64,000 bases of DNA, from positions 372,001-436,000 of the forward strand of contig OZ255837.1 in the NCBI GenBank assembly GCA_965277745.1, read 5' to 3'. The notes beneath the pieces are model-generated. The model searched no databases. It was not told the DNA's origin and saw only the letters and a list, made by a program, of their open reading frames with translations. Below, one piece after another: positions 17,221-26,335 of the stretch (positions are counted from its first letter, which is position 1; each line of letters opens with the position of its first letter). Source of the DNA: G965277745 sp965277745. Its GTDB lineage: Bacteria > Pseudomonadota > Gammaproteobacteria > Cardiobacteriales > Cardiobacteriaceae. Both the position numbers and the translations under genes were made by a program.

Positions 17221-18540
17221 CTATCCAACATAGACCTGCGTTTCCGGATATTTGATATTGGTCGCTTTCGGTAAGGCGATCACATAGGCCATACTCAGCG
17301 GCCCGATTCTTCCGGCGAACATCATGAACATCAAAATGGCTTCGCCAAGAGGTGTCAACGAATGGGTCATGCCGCGCGACAAGCCAACGGTACTGAACGC
17401 GGAGACCACTTCGAACAACACGTCGACGAAATTGTGATGTTTTTCAACGATACTGAGGACGAAAATACTGGTGAACATCAGTACCAGGGTGATACAGACC
17501 ATCGCCATCGCGCGCTTGACCTGACGGTCGGGGACCGTGCGCCGCATCAAGGTGACACTATCACGCTGACGCAGATAGGTCATGGTGGCGAGCATCAGAA
17601 CCACGACCGTGCCGATTTTCAGACCGCCAGCCGTGGAATAAGAGCCGCCGCCGATCTGCATCAGCAGCATCGTCAACATCGTGCTGGCATCGCCGAGTTC
17701 TTCTGTCGGCACGCTGTTGAATCCCGCTGTTCGCGGCGTGATCGCCTGCAACCAGGCATTGCTCAACTGTTCGCCGATGGGAAGATGGGCAAGGGTCATC
17801 GGATTGTTTCGCTCGAGCAGCCAGAAAATCATGAAGGCACAGACGTTCAAGCAAAGTGTCGCGATCAAAATCATTTTCGTGTTGATACTGAGCCCGGAAA
17901 AACGCCGCGTCTCGAAAATATCTTTGATGACGAAAAAACCGAGCCCGCCGACGATAATCAGAAACGAGACAATCATGATCACCGCGGTATCGTGTACATA
18001 GGGCATCAGGCTTTTACCGGTGAACGCGAAACCCGCGTTGTTGAAAGCGGAAATCGTATAAAACAAAGCGCGGTAAGCGGCCGATGAAAAACCGTAATCA
18101 CTTGTCCACACAAACGTGAGCAGCATCCAGCCAATCCCCTGCGCGACGAGCGCCATGCCGAGCACGGAACGGGTCATCTGATTGATCTCGCTCAACTTGA
18201 TTCCACCGAAGGCTTCTTTGGCCACCAGTTGTCCGGTCATACCGAACCTTCTTTGCAGCACCATGGAACCGAGCACGGCAAAACTCATGAAGCCGAGTCC
18301 TCCGGCCTCGATCAGCGTTGCCAAGGTAAGTTGCCCGGCCGTGGTGAAATAGCTCAACTCCACCACGGTAAGTCCGGTCACCGTCACCGCCGATGTCGCC
18401 ATAAACGCGGATTCCCGCCAACTGATCGGCACATAGGTGAACCCGGGAAGTTTGAGGAGGACGGTTCCCACGAGGATCAACATCAAAAAACCGAACGCCA
18501 AAATCAGGGGAGGATGGCGAAAAAATCTTGGGTCGCTCAA
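17221..18540 (-). CDS. ktrB: K+ uptake channel subunit KtrB (TrkH/KtrB family)
   Basis: A 439-residue membrane protein with the four M1-P-M2 repeats of the SKT superfamily. The selectivity-filter segments are visible: SAVTVTGLTVVEL, SAFNNAGFAF, ITPRTAGFNSV and SAFSTVGLSRG. Its length fits KtrB, which is shorter than TrkH. It is translationally coupled (ATGA) to ktrA upstream. The pair should form a K+ transporter gated by nucleotide, of the Na+-dependent Ktr type. Confidence 0.92.
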   Translation of the reverse strand: MSDPRFFRHPPLILAFGFLMLILVGTVLLKLPGFTYVPISWRESAFMATSAVTVTGLTVVELSYFTTAGQLTLATLIEAGGLGFMSFAVLGSMVLQRRFGMTGQLVAKEAFGGIKLSEINQMTRSVLGMALVAQGIGWMLLTFVWTSDYGFSSAAYRALFYTISAFNNAGFAFTGKSLMPYVHDTAVIMIVSFLIIVGGLGFFVIKDIFETRRFSGLSINTKMILIATLCLNVCAFMIFWLLERNNPMTLAHLPIGEQLSNAWLQAITPRTAGFNSVPTEELGDASTMLTMLLMQIGGGSYSTAGGLKIGTVVVLMLATMTYLRQRDSVTLMRRTVPDRQVKRAMAMVCITLVLMFTSIFVLSIVEKHHNFVDVLFEVVSAFSTVGLSRGMTHSLTPLGEAILMFMMFAGRIGPLSMAYVIALPKATNIKYPETQVYVG

Positions 18541-19205
18541 TTGCTTCTCAACTCTTTGATCATTGGCCGCAGGGATCCGTACGAGCCGCCGAAAACGAGA
18601 CGGTCACGGGGATAAATCACCATTTCCGGATCGGCGTTCTGACCAAGCAACTGATTGTCACGATAGATCGAGAACAGGCGTACGTCGGCGTGTTTTTCGA
18701 GGACATCGCCAACGGTGAGGGCTTCCTCGCGTTTCGGCATGTCAAGGACGATGATGAAGAAATCCGGCGCGACCGAGAGCATTTCATGCATCAGCGGGAA
18801 ATGCATTCTCTGCCCGACCCGCCTGCCCATGCTGTATTCCGGCAGAATAACGTTACGATCGACCACCCCCATCGCGTTGAGAATCTTGCGGTGGGCCTCG
18901 CTTTTCGCCTTCACCCAGATATTGGCGGTTTTCAGCTTCTTGAGATGGAAGACGCACAGCAGACTGGCTTCTAGATCCTCGCCGATGCTCACCAAAATAC
19001 CTTGTGACTGCGCCACATTGATTTCCTCTAGGGCCGCTTGCGAGGCGCCGTCAGCGATCATCGCGTGCGGCAGTTGTTCATTGAGTCGCTCGACGACTTT
19101 CGCGTCGGTGTCGATTCCAATGACCGTATTGCCGAGTTCCTGCAAGGTCAGCGCGGCGGAACTGCCAAACGCCCCCAAGCCGATTACGGTAAAAGTATGT
19201 GCCAT
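18537..19205 (-). CDS. ktrA: K+ transport regulatory subunit KtrA (RCK protein)
   Basis: A 222-residue cytoplasmic regulator. A Rossmann-type RCK_N domain (FTVIGLGAFGSSAALTLQEL, then VIGIDTDAKVVERL) is followed by an RCK_C domain (about 135-220). One copy of each fits KtrA rather than duplicated TrkA. ATG 19205 has an AGGAG site. It binds ATP/ADP to gate KtrB, encoded immediately downstream. Confidence 0.92.
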   Translation of the reverse strand: MAHTFTVIGLGAFGSSAALTLQELGNTVIGIDTDAKVVERLNEQLPHAMIADGASQAALEEINVAQSQGILVSIGEDLEASLLCVFHLKKLKTANIWVKAKSEAHRKILNAMGVVDRNVILPEYSMGRRVGQRMHFPLMHEMLSVAPDFFIIVLDMPKREEALTVGDVLEKHADVRLFSIYRDNQLLGQNADPEMVIYPRDRLVFGGSYGSLRPMIKELRSN

Positions 19206-19215
19206 GTTTTTCTCC

Positions 19216-19674
19216 TTAGGAACGCCGTTTATCGTGATCAAAGAAATCCTGCATCAATGCCCGACAGGGCTCGGCCAAAACCCCGCCCCGTACTTCACGG
19301 ATGTGATGATTCAGGGCGGGATGCCGAGTCAGATCGAAGTCCGTTCCGCACGCTCCTCCGCGCAGATTATACGTGCCAAAAACCAATTTGGTAATTCTTG
19401 CCTGCACCATCGCCCCCACACACATCACACATGGTTCCACCGTCACATACAGCGCTGTATCCGTAAGTCGATAATTTTTCATCTTTTTCGCCGCTTCGCG
19501 CAAGACGACGATCTCGGCGTGGGCGGATGGATCGCAGTTGCGAATCGTATGATTGGCCCCACACGCAAGTAACTTACCCTCACGCACCAGCACCGCGCCG
19601 ATCGGAATTTCCCCGTATGCCGCGCCGCGCCGCGCCTCCTCGAGCGCCATCCGCATCCAGTGTTCATCGCTCAT
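19216..19674 (-). CDS. tadA: tRNA-specific adenosine deaminase
   Basis: A 152-residue zinc deaminase that converts A34 to inosine in tRNA-Arg(ACG). The catalytic motifs are DPSAHAEIVVLREAA (HAE) and VTVEPCVMCVGAMVQARI (PCxxC). GTYNLRGGACGTDFDL near the C-terminus is typical of bacterial TadA. It overlaps pmbA by 11 bases and ends 10 bases before ktrA. Confidence 0.96.
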   Translation of the reverse strand: MSDEHWMRMALEEARRGAAYGEIPIGAVLVREGKLLACGANHTIRNCDPSAHAEIVVLREAAKKMKNYRLTDTALYVTVEPCVMCVGAMVQARITKLVFGTYNLRGGACGTDFDLTRHPALNHHIREVRGGVLAEPCRALMQDFFDHDKRRS

Positions 19675-21019
19675 CAGCTGCGACCGCCATTTTTTCGATC
19701 AAAATCGACGGCGTGTGAATGCGGCCACGGTCATCGTCGTCATCACAAATTGCGACGATGGCGGAGAGCATTTCGCGCAAATTGCCGGCAATCGTGATTC
19801 CCTCCACCGGATGGGCGATCTTGCCGTTTTCCACCCAAAACCCAGAGGCACCACGCGAATAATCACCGGTCAATTCGTTGACGCCATGTCCCATCAAATT
19901 GGTGAGAATGACCCCGCGACGCATTGTTTCACGCAGTTGCGCGAAAGGCAACACATGATCACCGGCGGCGTCGAGCTTGAGATTGTGCACACCGTCGCCG
20001 TTACCGGTCGGTGCCATGCGAAGACGTCTTGCCGCGTAGCTGTCGAGCAAGTAGCGATGGACTTTACCCTGGGCAACGATCACTGGCTCACGAACCGCGA
20101 TGCCTTCGCTGTCGAACAACGCCGAACTCGCGCCGCGCGCGAGCAACGGTTCCTCGATCAGACTCAGCCACGGCGGCAGCACTTCCCGTCCTAGGGAGGC
20201 GGTAAGAAAACTGAGCCGACGAAATTGCGCCTTGCCGCCGAGGGCTTGAAGAAGATGTCCGATCAAACTGGCGGCGGTCCGCGCGGTGAAAAGCACCGGA
20301 TAACTACCACTCGCGATTGCCCGCGGATCAAGCGCCGCCACAGCCTTTTCGGCGGCCTCCTCGGCGATGTTTTCCGGCGCGCGCAGGTCGTCGATGTGAC
20401 GGCGGCTGTCGTAGACGTATTGATTTTGGCGACTACTTTTCGATTTGGCCAACACGCTGATATCGAGCCCACAGCGACTGGTGTGCCCCCCTGCGGAAAA
20501 GCCATTGCTCGCGGCATAGCAGAAGCGGTTTTCCAAGGCATAGGCGCGCACGCCATCGCTGTTTACAATCCGCGCATCGCTCGCATAGGCCGCCCGCTCC
20601 GCCCGCGCGGCGAGATCGCTTAGGGTTTGCACATCCGGCAGTGGCAAATGGAGAAGATCGAGCGCCTGACGCTGCGCCTCGTCGACCATGGTGAGATCAT
20701 CCGGATCGGCCAGTCCGGCGAATTCGTCGGCCTCGGTATAGGTCACCGCAGCGAGCGCGGCATCGAGCGCCGCCTCAAGCGAGGCTGCGCCCAAGTCAGC
20801 GAAATGGACGCTGCCTTTTCTGCGCCGGCGATAAACGGTCAGCGAAATATCGCGTCCCTGCTCACGAGACAGTTCTTCCAATTGTCCGTTACGCCACTGT
20901 AGCGAATGCCCGAGAGAGCAGCCCACACGCACACTACATTCCTCGGCACCGCGTTTTTTCACCTTCTGCAAGATAGATTGCGCGATTGCCCCCTGATCCT
21001 GCCACTCCCGATCCTTCAT
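19664..21019 (-). CDS. pmbA: Metalloprotease-associated protein PmbA/TldE
   Basis: A 451-residue TldD/TldE-family subunit. SLGHSLQWRNGQLEELSREQ and SYAARRLRMAPTGNGDG are typical. It lacks the HExxxH site present in its partner, as expected of TldE. TldD/E heterodimers degrade unfolded peptides and process RiPPs such as microcin B17, and affect CcdA. It is coupled to tldD by ATGA. No RiPP precursor is evident nearby. Confidence 0.94.
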   Translation of the reverse strand: MKDREWQDQGAIAQSILQKVKKRGAEECSVRVGCSLGHSLQWRNGQLEELSREQGRDISLTVYRRRRKGSVHFADLGAASLEAALDAALAAVTYTEADEFAGLADPDDLTMVDEAQRQALDLLHLPLPDVQTLSDLAARAERAAYASDARIVNSDGVRAYALENRFCYAASNGFSAGGHTSRCGLDISVLAKSKSSRQNQYVYDSRRHIDDLRAPENIAEEAAEKAVAALDPRAIASGSYPVLFTARTAASLIGHLLQALGGKAQFRRLSFLTASLGREVLPPWLSLIEEPLLARGASSALFDSEGIAVREPVIVAQGKVHRYLLDSYAARRLRMAPTGNGDGVHNLKLDAAGDHVLPFAQLRETMRRGVILTNLMGHGVNELTGDYSRGASGFWVENGKIAHPVEGITIAGNLREMLSAIVAICDDDDDRGRIHTPSILIEKMAVAADER

Positions 21020-22443
21020 AACACGGTACCTCCAACGGTGACCTCATCGATTTTCAGGCTCGGCTGCCCGACCCCGACCGGCACGCTTTGACCGTTCTTA
21101 CCGCAGATACCGATACCCGTATCGAAGGCGAGATCACTGCCGACCATCGACACTTTCCCCATCACCTCCGGGCCATTGCCGATCAGGGTCACGCCCTTGA
21201 GTGGCGCGGTCAAGCGCCCGTTCTCGATCAGTCGGGCCTGGGTGGCGACGAAGACAAACTGACCGTTGGTGATGTCGACCTGTCCGCCGCCGAACTGTTC
21301 GGCGTAAATACCGCGTTTAACGGTCGCAATCATTTCCTCGCGTTCGTGCTCGCCGGCAGCGAGATAGGTGTTGGTCATCCGCGGCATCGGCAGGCAGGCG
21401 TAGCTTTCTCGCCGCCCGTTGCCGGTCGACGCGACGCCCATCAGGCGCGCGTTGAGACGATCCTGAAGGTATGCTTTGAGTACTCCATTCTCGATCAGGA
21501 CGTTACGCGCGCTTGGCGTGCCTTCGTCGTCCACCGACAGGGAACCTCGACGTCCGCGGATCGTGCCGTCATCGATTACCGTGCATAAAGGCGAACAGAC
21601 CCGCTCGCCGATCCGCCCGGTAAACAGCGAAGTGCCTTTGCGGTTGAAATCGCCTTCCAGGCCATGGCCTACCGCTTCGTGGAGCAAGACCCCCGGCCAG
21701 CCGCTACCGAGTACCACCGGCATCTGCCCCGCCGGCGCCGGCATTGCCTCGAGATTGACTAGCGCCTGCCTTATTGCCTCATCGACAAACGCCCGGATCG
21801 TTGTTTCGGGCAAGACGTTGCGATAAGTATCGCGCCCCCCGCCGCCGCTATGGCCGCTTTCCCGCCGCCCGTTTTTTTCCACCACGACCTGCACGTCGAA
21901 ACGCACCAAGGGACGGATATCACTCGCGTACCGTCCGTCCAAGGTGAGGACGAAAATTTCCTCATGGCTTGCCGCGAACGAAGCGCTGACGTCGACGACA
22001 CAAGCTTCCTTTTCATGGGCGTAGCGATCAGCCATCCGCAACAAGGCGACTTTTTCGCGCGCGCCGAGCGCGACAATGGAATCGACCGCCGTATACAAGC
22101 GCGTAAGCGGCTGCTCGCGCAGGCGATGGCGATGGCGAAAATCCCTCGCGTCGTGCCCGATCCGCCGCGCAAAGCCGCAGGCATCGGCAAGTGCTTCCTC
22201 TTCCAGTGCATCGGCATAGGCGAAACCAGTTTGTTCCGCGCAAATCGCTCGCACACCAAGCCCTGCGGAAGCTTGATAATTTGCGGTTTTCACCTCGTGT
22301 TCGGCAAGCGCCGAGTATTCACCGCGGCGACGCTGTAAATAAATATCGCCGTCATCGATGCCGGTAAACGCCAATCGCTGCAAGCCTTTTTCCAGCGCTT
22401 CCCAGCTCAAACCGGTCTCTGTCCACCACGCATTATCGCTCAT
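21016..22443 (-). CDS. tldD: Metalloprotease TldD
   Basis: A 475-residue catalytic subunit of the TldD/E protease. The zinc motif is VLLHEAVGHGLEGDFNRKGT (HEAVGH), and the downstream Cys-containing signature is near the C-terminus (LAFDTGIGICGKNGQSVP). It forms a heterodimer with PmbA, encoded just downstream. Its start overlaps by 11 bases the end of a decaying GTPase gene that belongs to the same transcript. Confidence 0.95.
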   Translation of the reverse strand: MSDNAWWTETGLSWEALEKGLQRLAFTGIDDGDIYLQRRRGEYSALAEHEVKTANYQASAGLGVRAICAEQTGFAYADALEEEALADACGFARRIGHDARDFRHRHRLREQPLTRLYTAVDSIVALGAREKVALLRMADRYAHEKEACVVDVSASFAASHEEIFVLTLDGRYASDIRPLVRFDVQVVVEKNGRRESGHSGGGGRDTYRNVLPETTIRAFVDEAIRQALVNLEAMPAPAGQMPVVLGSGWPGVLLHEAVGHGLEGDFNRKGTSLFTGRIGERVCSPLCTVIDDGTIRGRRGSLSVDDEGTPSARNVLIENGVLKAYLQDRLNARLMGVASTGNGRRESYACLPMPRMTNTYLAAGEHEREEMIATVKRGIYAEQFGGGQVDITNGQFVFVATQARLIENGRLTAPLKGVTLIGNGPEVMGKVSMVGSDLAFDTGIGICGKNGQSVPVGVGQPSLKIDEVTVGGTVL

Positions 22444-23270
22444 GTTTCTTCTCCCGTATTTGTCTGATCGAGGCGTTCGCTTCGCGAATCAGCGCGTCTT
22501 TATCCAAATCCGCGATAATCTCCTCGATCACCCGTTTCGCGCCGCTTTCTACCCACGAAGCGCCGGCGGTGAAATAACGCTCGGCCGCCTTGTCCACGAC
22601 ATAACTACCGTAGAATGCGACACCGGCCTGGGCACTGGCGGTAAACACGGTAGAAAGCCCCACCGTCCCTGCTTTCAACAGGAAAGAGAGGAATTGTACC
22701 CCGTATACAGTTCCGATCGGCACACTGATCGCGAACGCCTCGCGACCGGCGAGCGCATTCAAAAGCGCCGAATTACCAACACCCACCCGTGCGAACACCG
22801 CGACATGAAAATACCCTTTCTCCAGTTTGTCGAGCAGCCGTTCGAGTTGGTGGCAATCCTCGCCAAGCCGCGCCCGCGCCGAACTTGGCAGGCACTTGTC
22901 CTCGAGCAAAGACCGCGCCATCGCGCGTGCCTTATCAAGGCGGGTTCGCGCGCTGTACGCTGTCTTTTCCCGTACGGATGACGGCTTCGAGCGGGGCAGT
23001 CGCGCGTTTTTCCAGATCATGATGTAATTGTTCCTCGAAATGGTTCAAGATCGTTTCGCTGCTGAATTCTTCGTTCGTCCGCTCAAGCGCCTAGCGCGCA
23101 ACGTTACCGAGACTTTCGAAAATCAACCCGTAAGCGACGGCGTGGGCGGCGACGGCGAGAATCGTTCCAAGACCGGGAAACGCCACATCGGTGAACTGGA
23201 AAATCAGGAGCAGCGCCGAAAGCATCACGAGCAAGGTGAGGACAATGAACACCGATGCAGCAATTTCACG
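22433..23270 (-). pseudogene. Decaying GTPase with C-terminal DUF697-like domain
   Basis: Three pieces of one gene remain. (1) From GTG 23252 a 53-codon segment with a membrane hairpin (VFIVLTLLVMLSALLLIFQF) ends at TAG 23091-23093; the same frame continues ALERTNEEFSSETILNHFEE to a TGA at 22935. (2) The frame then shifts to LDKARAMARSLLEDK and a damaged P-loop, ARVGVGNSALLNALAG (the GK of the Walker A Lys replaced by GN). (3) The sequence jumps directly to GTVYGVQFLSFLLKAGTVGL and an intact DUF697-type tail (YFTAGASWVESGAKRVIEEI), so almost the whole G domain is deleted in frame. A 195-codon ORF from 23020 could still be translated but cannot bind GTP normally. Confidence 0.75.
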
Positions 23271-23672
23271 CTATTCATTTCCCACCACCGCGACGGCGAA
23301 TGACGACGGCAATCGTACTACACGGCGTCGCCCGTAATCGAAAGCGACCATCAGTGTCGTTGCTGTCGCCACCATCGTCTTCTCACGCCGAACCCGGTAG
23401 GCAAGGAGAAAACCCGTCGCACGAATATCCTCGACCGCCATGACGATCTCGAGACGATCGCCGAGGAAAGCTTCGGCCAAATACTCGACGGTAATACGGC
23501 GCATGATCAAGGCGACACCGAAACAATCCCTCTCGCTGGCCTTGCAAGCGCCAAGGAAATCGCAGCGCGCCTGATGCAAGAGGGTGATCAGGCGATCGTG
23601 GCCGAGATGTCCGCCGTAGTTGAGGTCGCCCACCCGCACGTCGAGGACGGTGGTAACCTGTTTTGCCGTCAT
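23271..23672 (-). CDS. Acyl-CoA thioesterase, 4HBT hotdog fold
   Basis: A 133-residue single hotdog domain. RVGDLNYGGHLGHDRLITLL contains the usual Asn-Tyr-Gly-His region in place of the Asp motif, and RRITVEYLAEAFLGDRLEI is the central strand pair. It probably hydrolyses acyl-CoA; chain length is unknown. It overlaps tsaB by ATGA, and its stop codon marks the upstream limit of the GTPase pseudogene. Confidence 0.82.
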   Translation of the reverse strand: MTAKQVTTVLDVRVGDLNYGGHLGHDRLITLLHQARCDFLGACKASERDCFGVALIMRRITVEYLAEAFLGDRLEIVMAVEDIRATGFLLAYRVRREKTMVATATTLMVAFDYGRRRVVRLPSSFAVAVVGNE

Positions 23673-24340
23673 GATTGCGTGACCGCGTCGCGTAAATAGC
23701 GCAGATCAATCGGCGACCACGGAGATTGCCAAGCAGCGAGCGCGAGGCAGCGAAACAGGTTGCGCGCGTCCGGCAGCACGTCTGGACACAATTCCAGCGT
23801 ATGCGCCGCGAACCGCTCGCGATAGACAAGTCCCGGCCCGATCGCCCTATCGGCGCCCTTGAGCCATTCGCGCGGCAGGGCCCGCGGGTCGGACAAACGG
23901 TCATCGTCAAGGGCGCGAACCGTTGCGCCAACTGCGTAAAATCCGGCGTAACATTGCGCCATCCGCGCATCGAGAAGTGAAAGCACTTTCTGTTCTTTCC
24001 TCCCCGCGACACCGGCGGCAAGCAAGGCGAGGGAAGATATCCCCCCCACGGGAATCCCCGCACCCACGGCGAGCGCGCCCGCCACCGCCGCGCCGACGCG
24101 TAAGCCGGTAAAGCCCCCCGGGCCGGCGGCAAAGAGCACCGCGGCCAACGCCAAAGGAGGGATCGCGGCCTCGTGCAGGCACTCATCGACCATCGCCAGG
24201 ATCTTCTCCCCGTGCTTGACCGGGCCATTGTCGCTGAGGCCGAATATTTTTCCGTCAATCCTCAGGGCAACCGAACAAGCCGGGGTGGACGTATCGATGG
24301 CAAGCACAGGAAGGCTGCAATCATGATCTGTCGGTTTCAT
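23669..24340 (-). CDS. tsaB: tRNA threonylcarbamoyladenosine biosynthesis protein TsaB
   Basis: A 223-residue ASKHA-fold protein required with TsaD, TsaE and TsaC for t6A37 in ANN-decoding tRNAs. LAIDTSTPACSVALRIDG at the N-terminus and FAAGPGGFTGLRVGAAVAGA are diagnostic. It overlaps yoaA by 20 bases and the thioesterase by ATGA. Confidence 0.95.
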   Translation of the reverse strand: MKPTDHDCSLPVLAIDTSTPACSVALRIDGKIFGLSDNGPVKHGEKILAMVDECLHEAAIPPLALAAVLFAAGPGGFTGLRVGAAVAGALAVGAGIPVGGISSLALLAAGVAGRKEQKVLSLLDARMAQCYAGFYAVGATVRALDDDRLSDPRALPREWLKGADRAIGPGLVYRERFAAHTLELCPDVLPDARNLFRCLALAAWQSPWSPIDLRYLRDAVTQS

Positions 24341-26330
24341 GGTAGGTAAAAAATCGATCTACAATATCCAGTTTCGTCGTTCTCGTCATCCTCGGCAAAC
24401 TTGCGAGAAAGGTCTTGCCATAGCTTTTTTCGCTGAGGCGTGGATCGCCGATCACCAGTACCCCGTAGTCGCTGCTATCGCGAATCAACCGGCCGACGCC
24501 TTGCTTCAAGGTAATGACCGCCTGAGGCAGAGTATCATGAACGAAAGGCGCGAGGTGCTGCTGTTCAAGCAAGCGATGGCGCGCTTTGGTGATTGGATCG
24601 TTGGGCGCGGCGAACGGCAGTCTGTCGATGACCACGCAGACGAGACGCTCCCCACGCACGTCGACGCCTTCCCAGAAACTTGCCGTGGCGAGAAGAAGGG
24701 GATTTTCGCGGCGACGAAAATCCCCGAGGAGTTGCGCTTTTGGCGCCTGCCCTTGAACCAGCAGATCGAAACCGCCCCCTTTCAATACTTCTTCCGCCTC
24801 ATGCATGGCGCGATAGCTGGTAAAGAGGAGGAAGGCACGCCCGCGACTACGTTCGAGCACCGGCAAAACCGCCTCGATCAGTTCCCTGGTATACGTAGGA
24901 CGATTGGGATGCGATAGCCCCCTTGGATGATAGAGCAGCGCCTGCCTGCGATAATCGAAGGGGCTGCCGAGTCGCAAGGTGGCGACTTCGCCGAGCCCGA
25001 GTTCACGGCGGAAATGATCGAAACTATCGGCGACCGTGAGAGTCGCGGAAAGAAAGGTCCAACTTGCCTCGCTCTGCTCGATCCACTGGGCGAAACGACT
25101 GGCGGCGTTGACGGGAACACAATTGAGCACGAAGCTTTTCGGATTTATTTCCAGCCACCGTGCCTGTACGTCTGTCTGTTCCTCGCCGCCCTCTTGTCCG
25201 CCTCCTTCTTCCGTCTCCGGTGCCGTCGTTGCCTCACTCGACAAGACTTCCTCCCCTTCCCGGCCGCATGGCAGAAAAGCGCGCAGTAACGCGAGTTGAT
25301 CACACAGCCGCGCGGTGACGTTCGCGAGTTGTTTGTCGCGATCCCGATGCGGCGACAATGCCGTCTTGAGCCCCAACAGCGCGTCCTCGAGAGCGCGAAT
25401 CCTCTGCCAAAAAGTCTCCATCGTCGCGAGGGCGCGACCATCGAGACGTGTTTCCGCGGCGTTTTGCAAGGTTGGTGGAATAGCGTCGAGCGCCCCCCGC
25501 GCGAGGGCGATTTTCTGTTTGAGTTCCAGTGCGTCCTTCGCTTCTTTCGCGCTCGCCTGGTCGATATCTCCAAGTAACAAGCAAATTTGGCGATGAGAGA
25601 AACGTTCACCGAGAAAGTGGATCGCGATCTGCGGCAGATGATGGGCCTCATCGATGAGGAAAGCCTCGATATCCGGTAGAATTTCCGCGAATCCATCGCT
25701 TTTCAAGGAAAAATCGGCGAGCAGCAGATGATGGTTGACGATGACCACGTCCGCTTCTTTGGCCCGCTGTCGCGCCTTGCGGACAAAACAGCTTTCGTGG
25801 AAGGGACAATCGCGACCGAGACAATTATCGGCGTTACTCGTGATCGCGGTGATGATCTCGTCGTCTTCCGGCACGGCATCGAGATTGACGAGATCACCGT
25901 CACGAGTTCGTTGCACAAAGCGGTCGATGCGCAGGCGATAACTTTTCTCTGTATTGTCGCGCGGCGGACGCTGCTGTAACTGGTTGTGGTGGTAATGGCA
26001 GAAGTAATTGCGCCGCCCCTTGAGCAAGACAACCTCTGCCGGGCTTTGCAGCACTTTGCGTACCAAGGGAAGATCGCTGGTGAAAATCTGCTCTTGCAGG
26101 TTTTTCGTCGCCGTGGAAATCAAGGTTTTCTTACCGCTTTCGAGCACCGGAAGCAGATAGGCGAAGGTTTTTCCCGTGCCGGTGCCGGCTTCGCCGAGGA
26201 GAACGCCATTTCGGGCGAGATTCTCGCCAACGGCCTCGGCCAACTGCAACTGGCCTTCTCTTACCTGGTAGCCTTCGAGAAAAGTCGCCAACGCCCCTCG
26301 CGGAGCGAAAAGCGCTTGCAAAGACGGCAC
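24321..26330 (-). CDS. yoaA: DinG-family ATP-dependent DNA helicase YoaA
   Basis: A 669-residue superfamily 2 FeS helicase. Walker A is GEAGTGTGKTFAYLLPVLES, the DEAH box is FLIDEAHHLPQIAI and motif VI is VITLKQGVGRLIRDSSDYG. Clustered cysteines (NCLGRDCPFHESCFVRKA) belong to the 4Fe-4S domain. Length and context (tsaB next door) fit YoaA better than the longer DinG. YoaA works with HolC (DNA polymerase III chi) at damaged forks. The start is 5 bases after the preceding gene. Confidence 0.9.
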   Translation of the reverse strand: MPSLQALFAPRGALATFLEGYQVREGQLQLAEAVGENLARNGVLLGEAGTGTGKTFAYLLPVLESGKKTLISTATKNLQEQIFTSDLPLVRKVLQSPAEVVLLKGRRNYFCHYHHNQLQQRPPRDNTEKSYRLRIDRFVQRTRDGDLVNLDAVPEDDEIITAITSNADNCLGRDCPFHESCFVRKARQRAKEADVVIVNHHLLLADFSLKSDGFAEILPDIEAFLIDEAHHLPQIAIHFLGERFSHRQICLLLGDIDQASAKEAKDALELKQKIALARGALDAIPPTLQNAAETRLDGRALATMETFWQRIRALEDALLGLKTALSPHRDRDKQLANVTARLCDQLALLRAFLPCGREGEEVLSSEATTAPETEEGGGQEGGEEQTDVQARWLEINPKSFVLNCVPVNAASRFAQWIEQSEASWTFLSATLTVADSFDHFRRELGLGEVATLRLGSPFDYRRQALLYHPRGLSHPNRPTYTRELIEAVLPVLERSRGRAFLLFTSYRAMHEAEEVLKGGGFDLLVQGQAPKAQLLGDFRRRENPLLLATASFWEGVDVRGERLVCVVIDRLPFAAPNDPITKARHRLLEQQHLAPFVHDTLPQAVITLKQGVGRLIRDSSDYGVLVIGDPRLSEKSYGKTFLASLPRMTRTTKLDIVDRFFTYHETDRS

Positions 26331-26335
26331 CGAAT

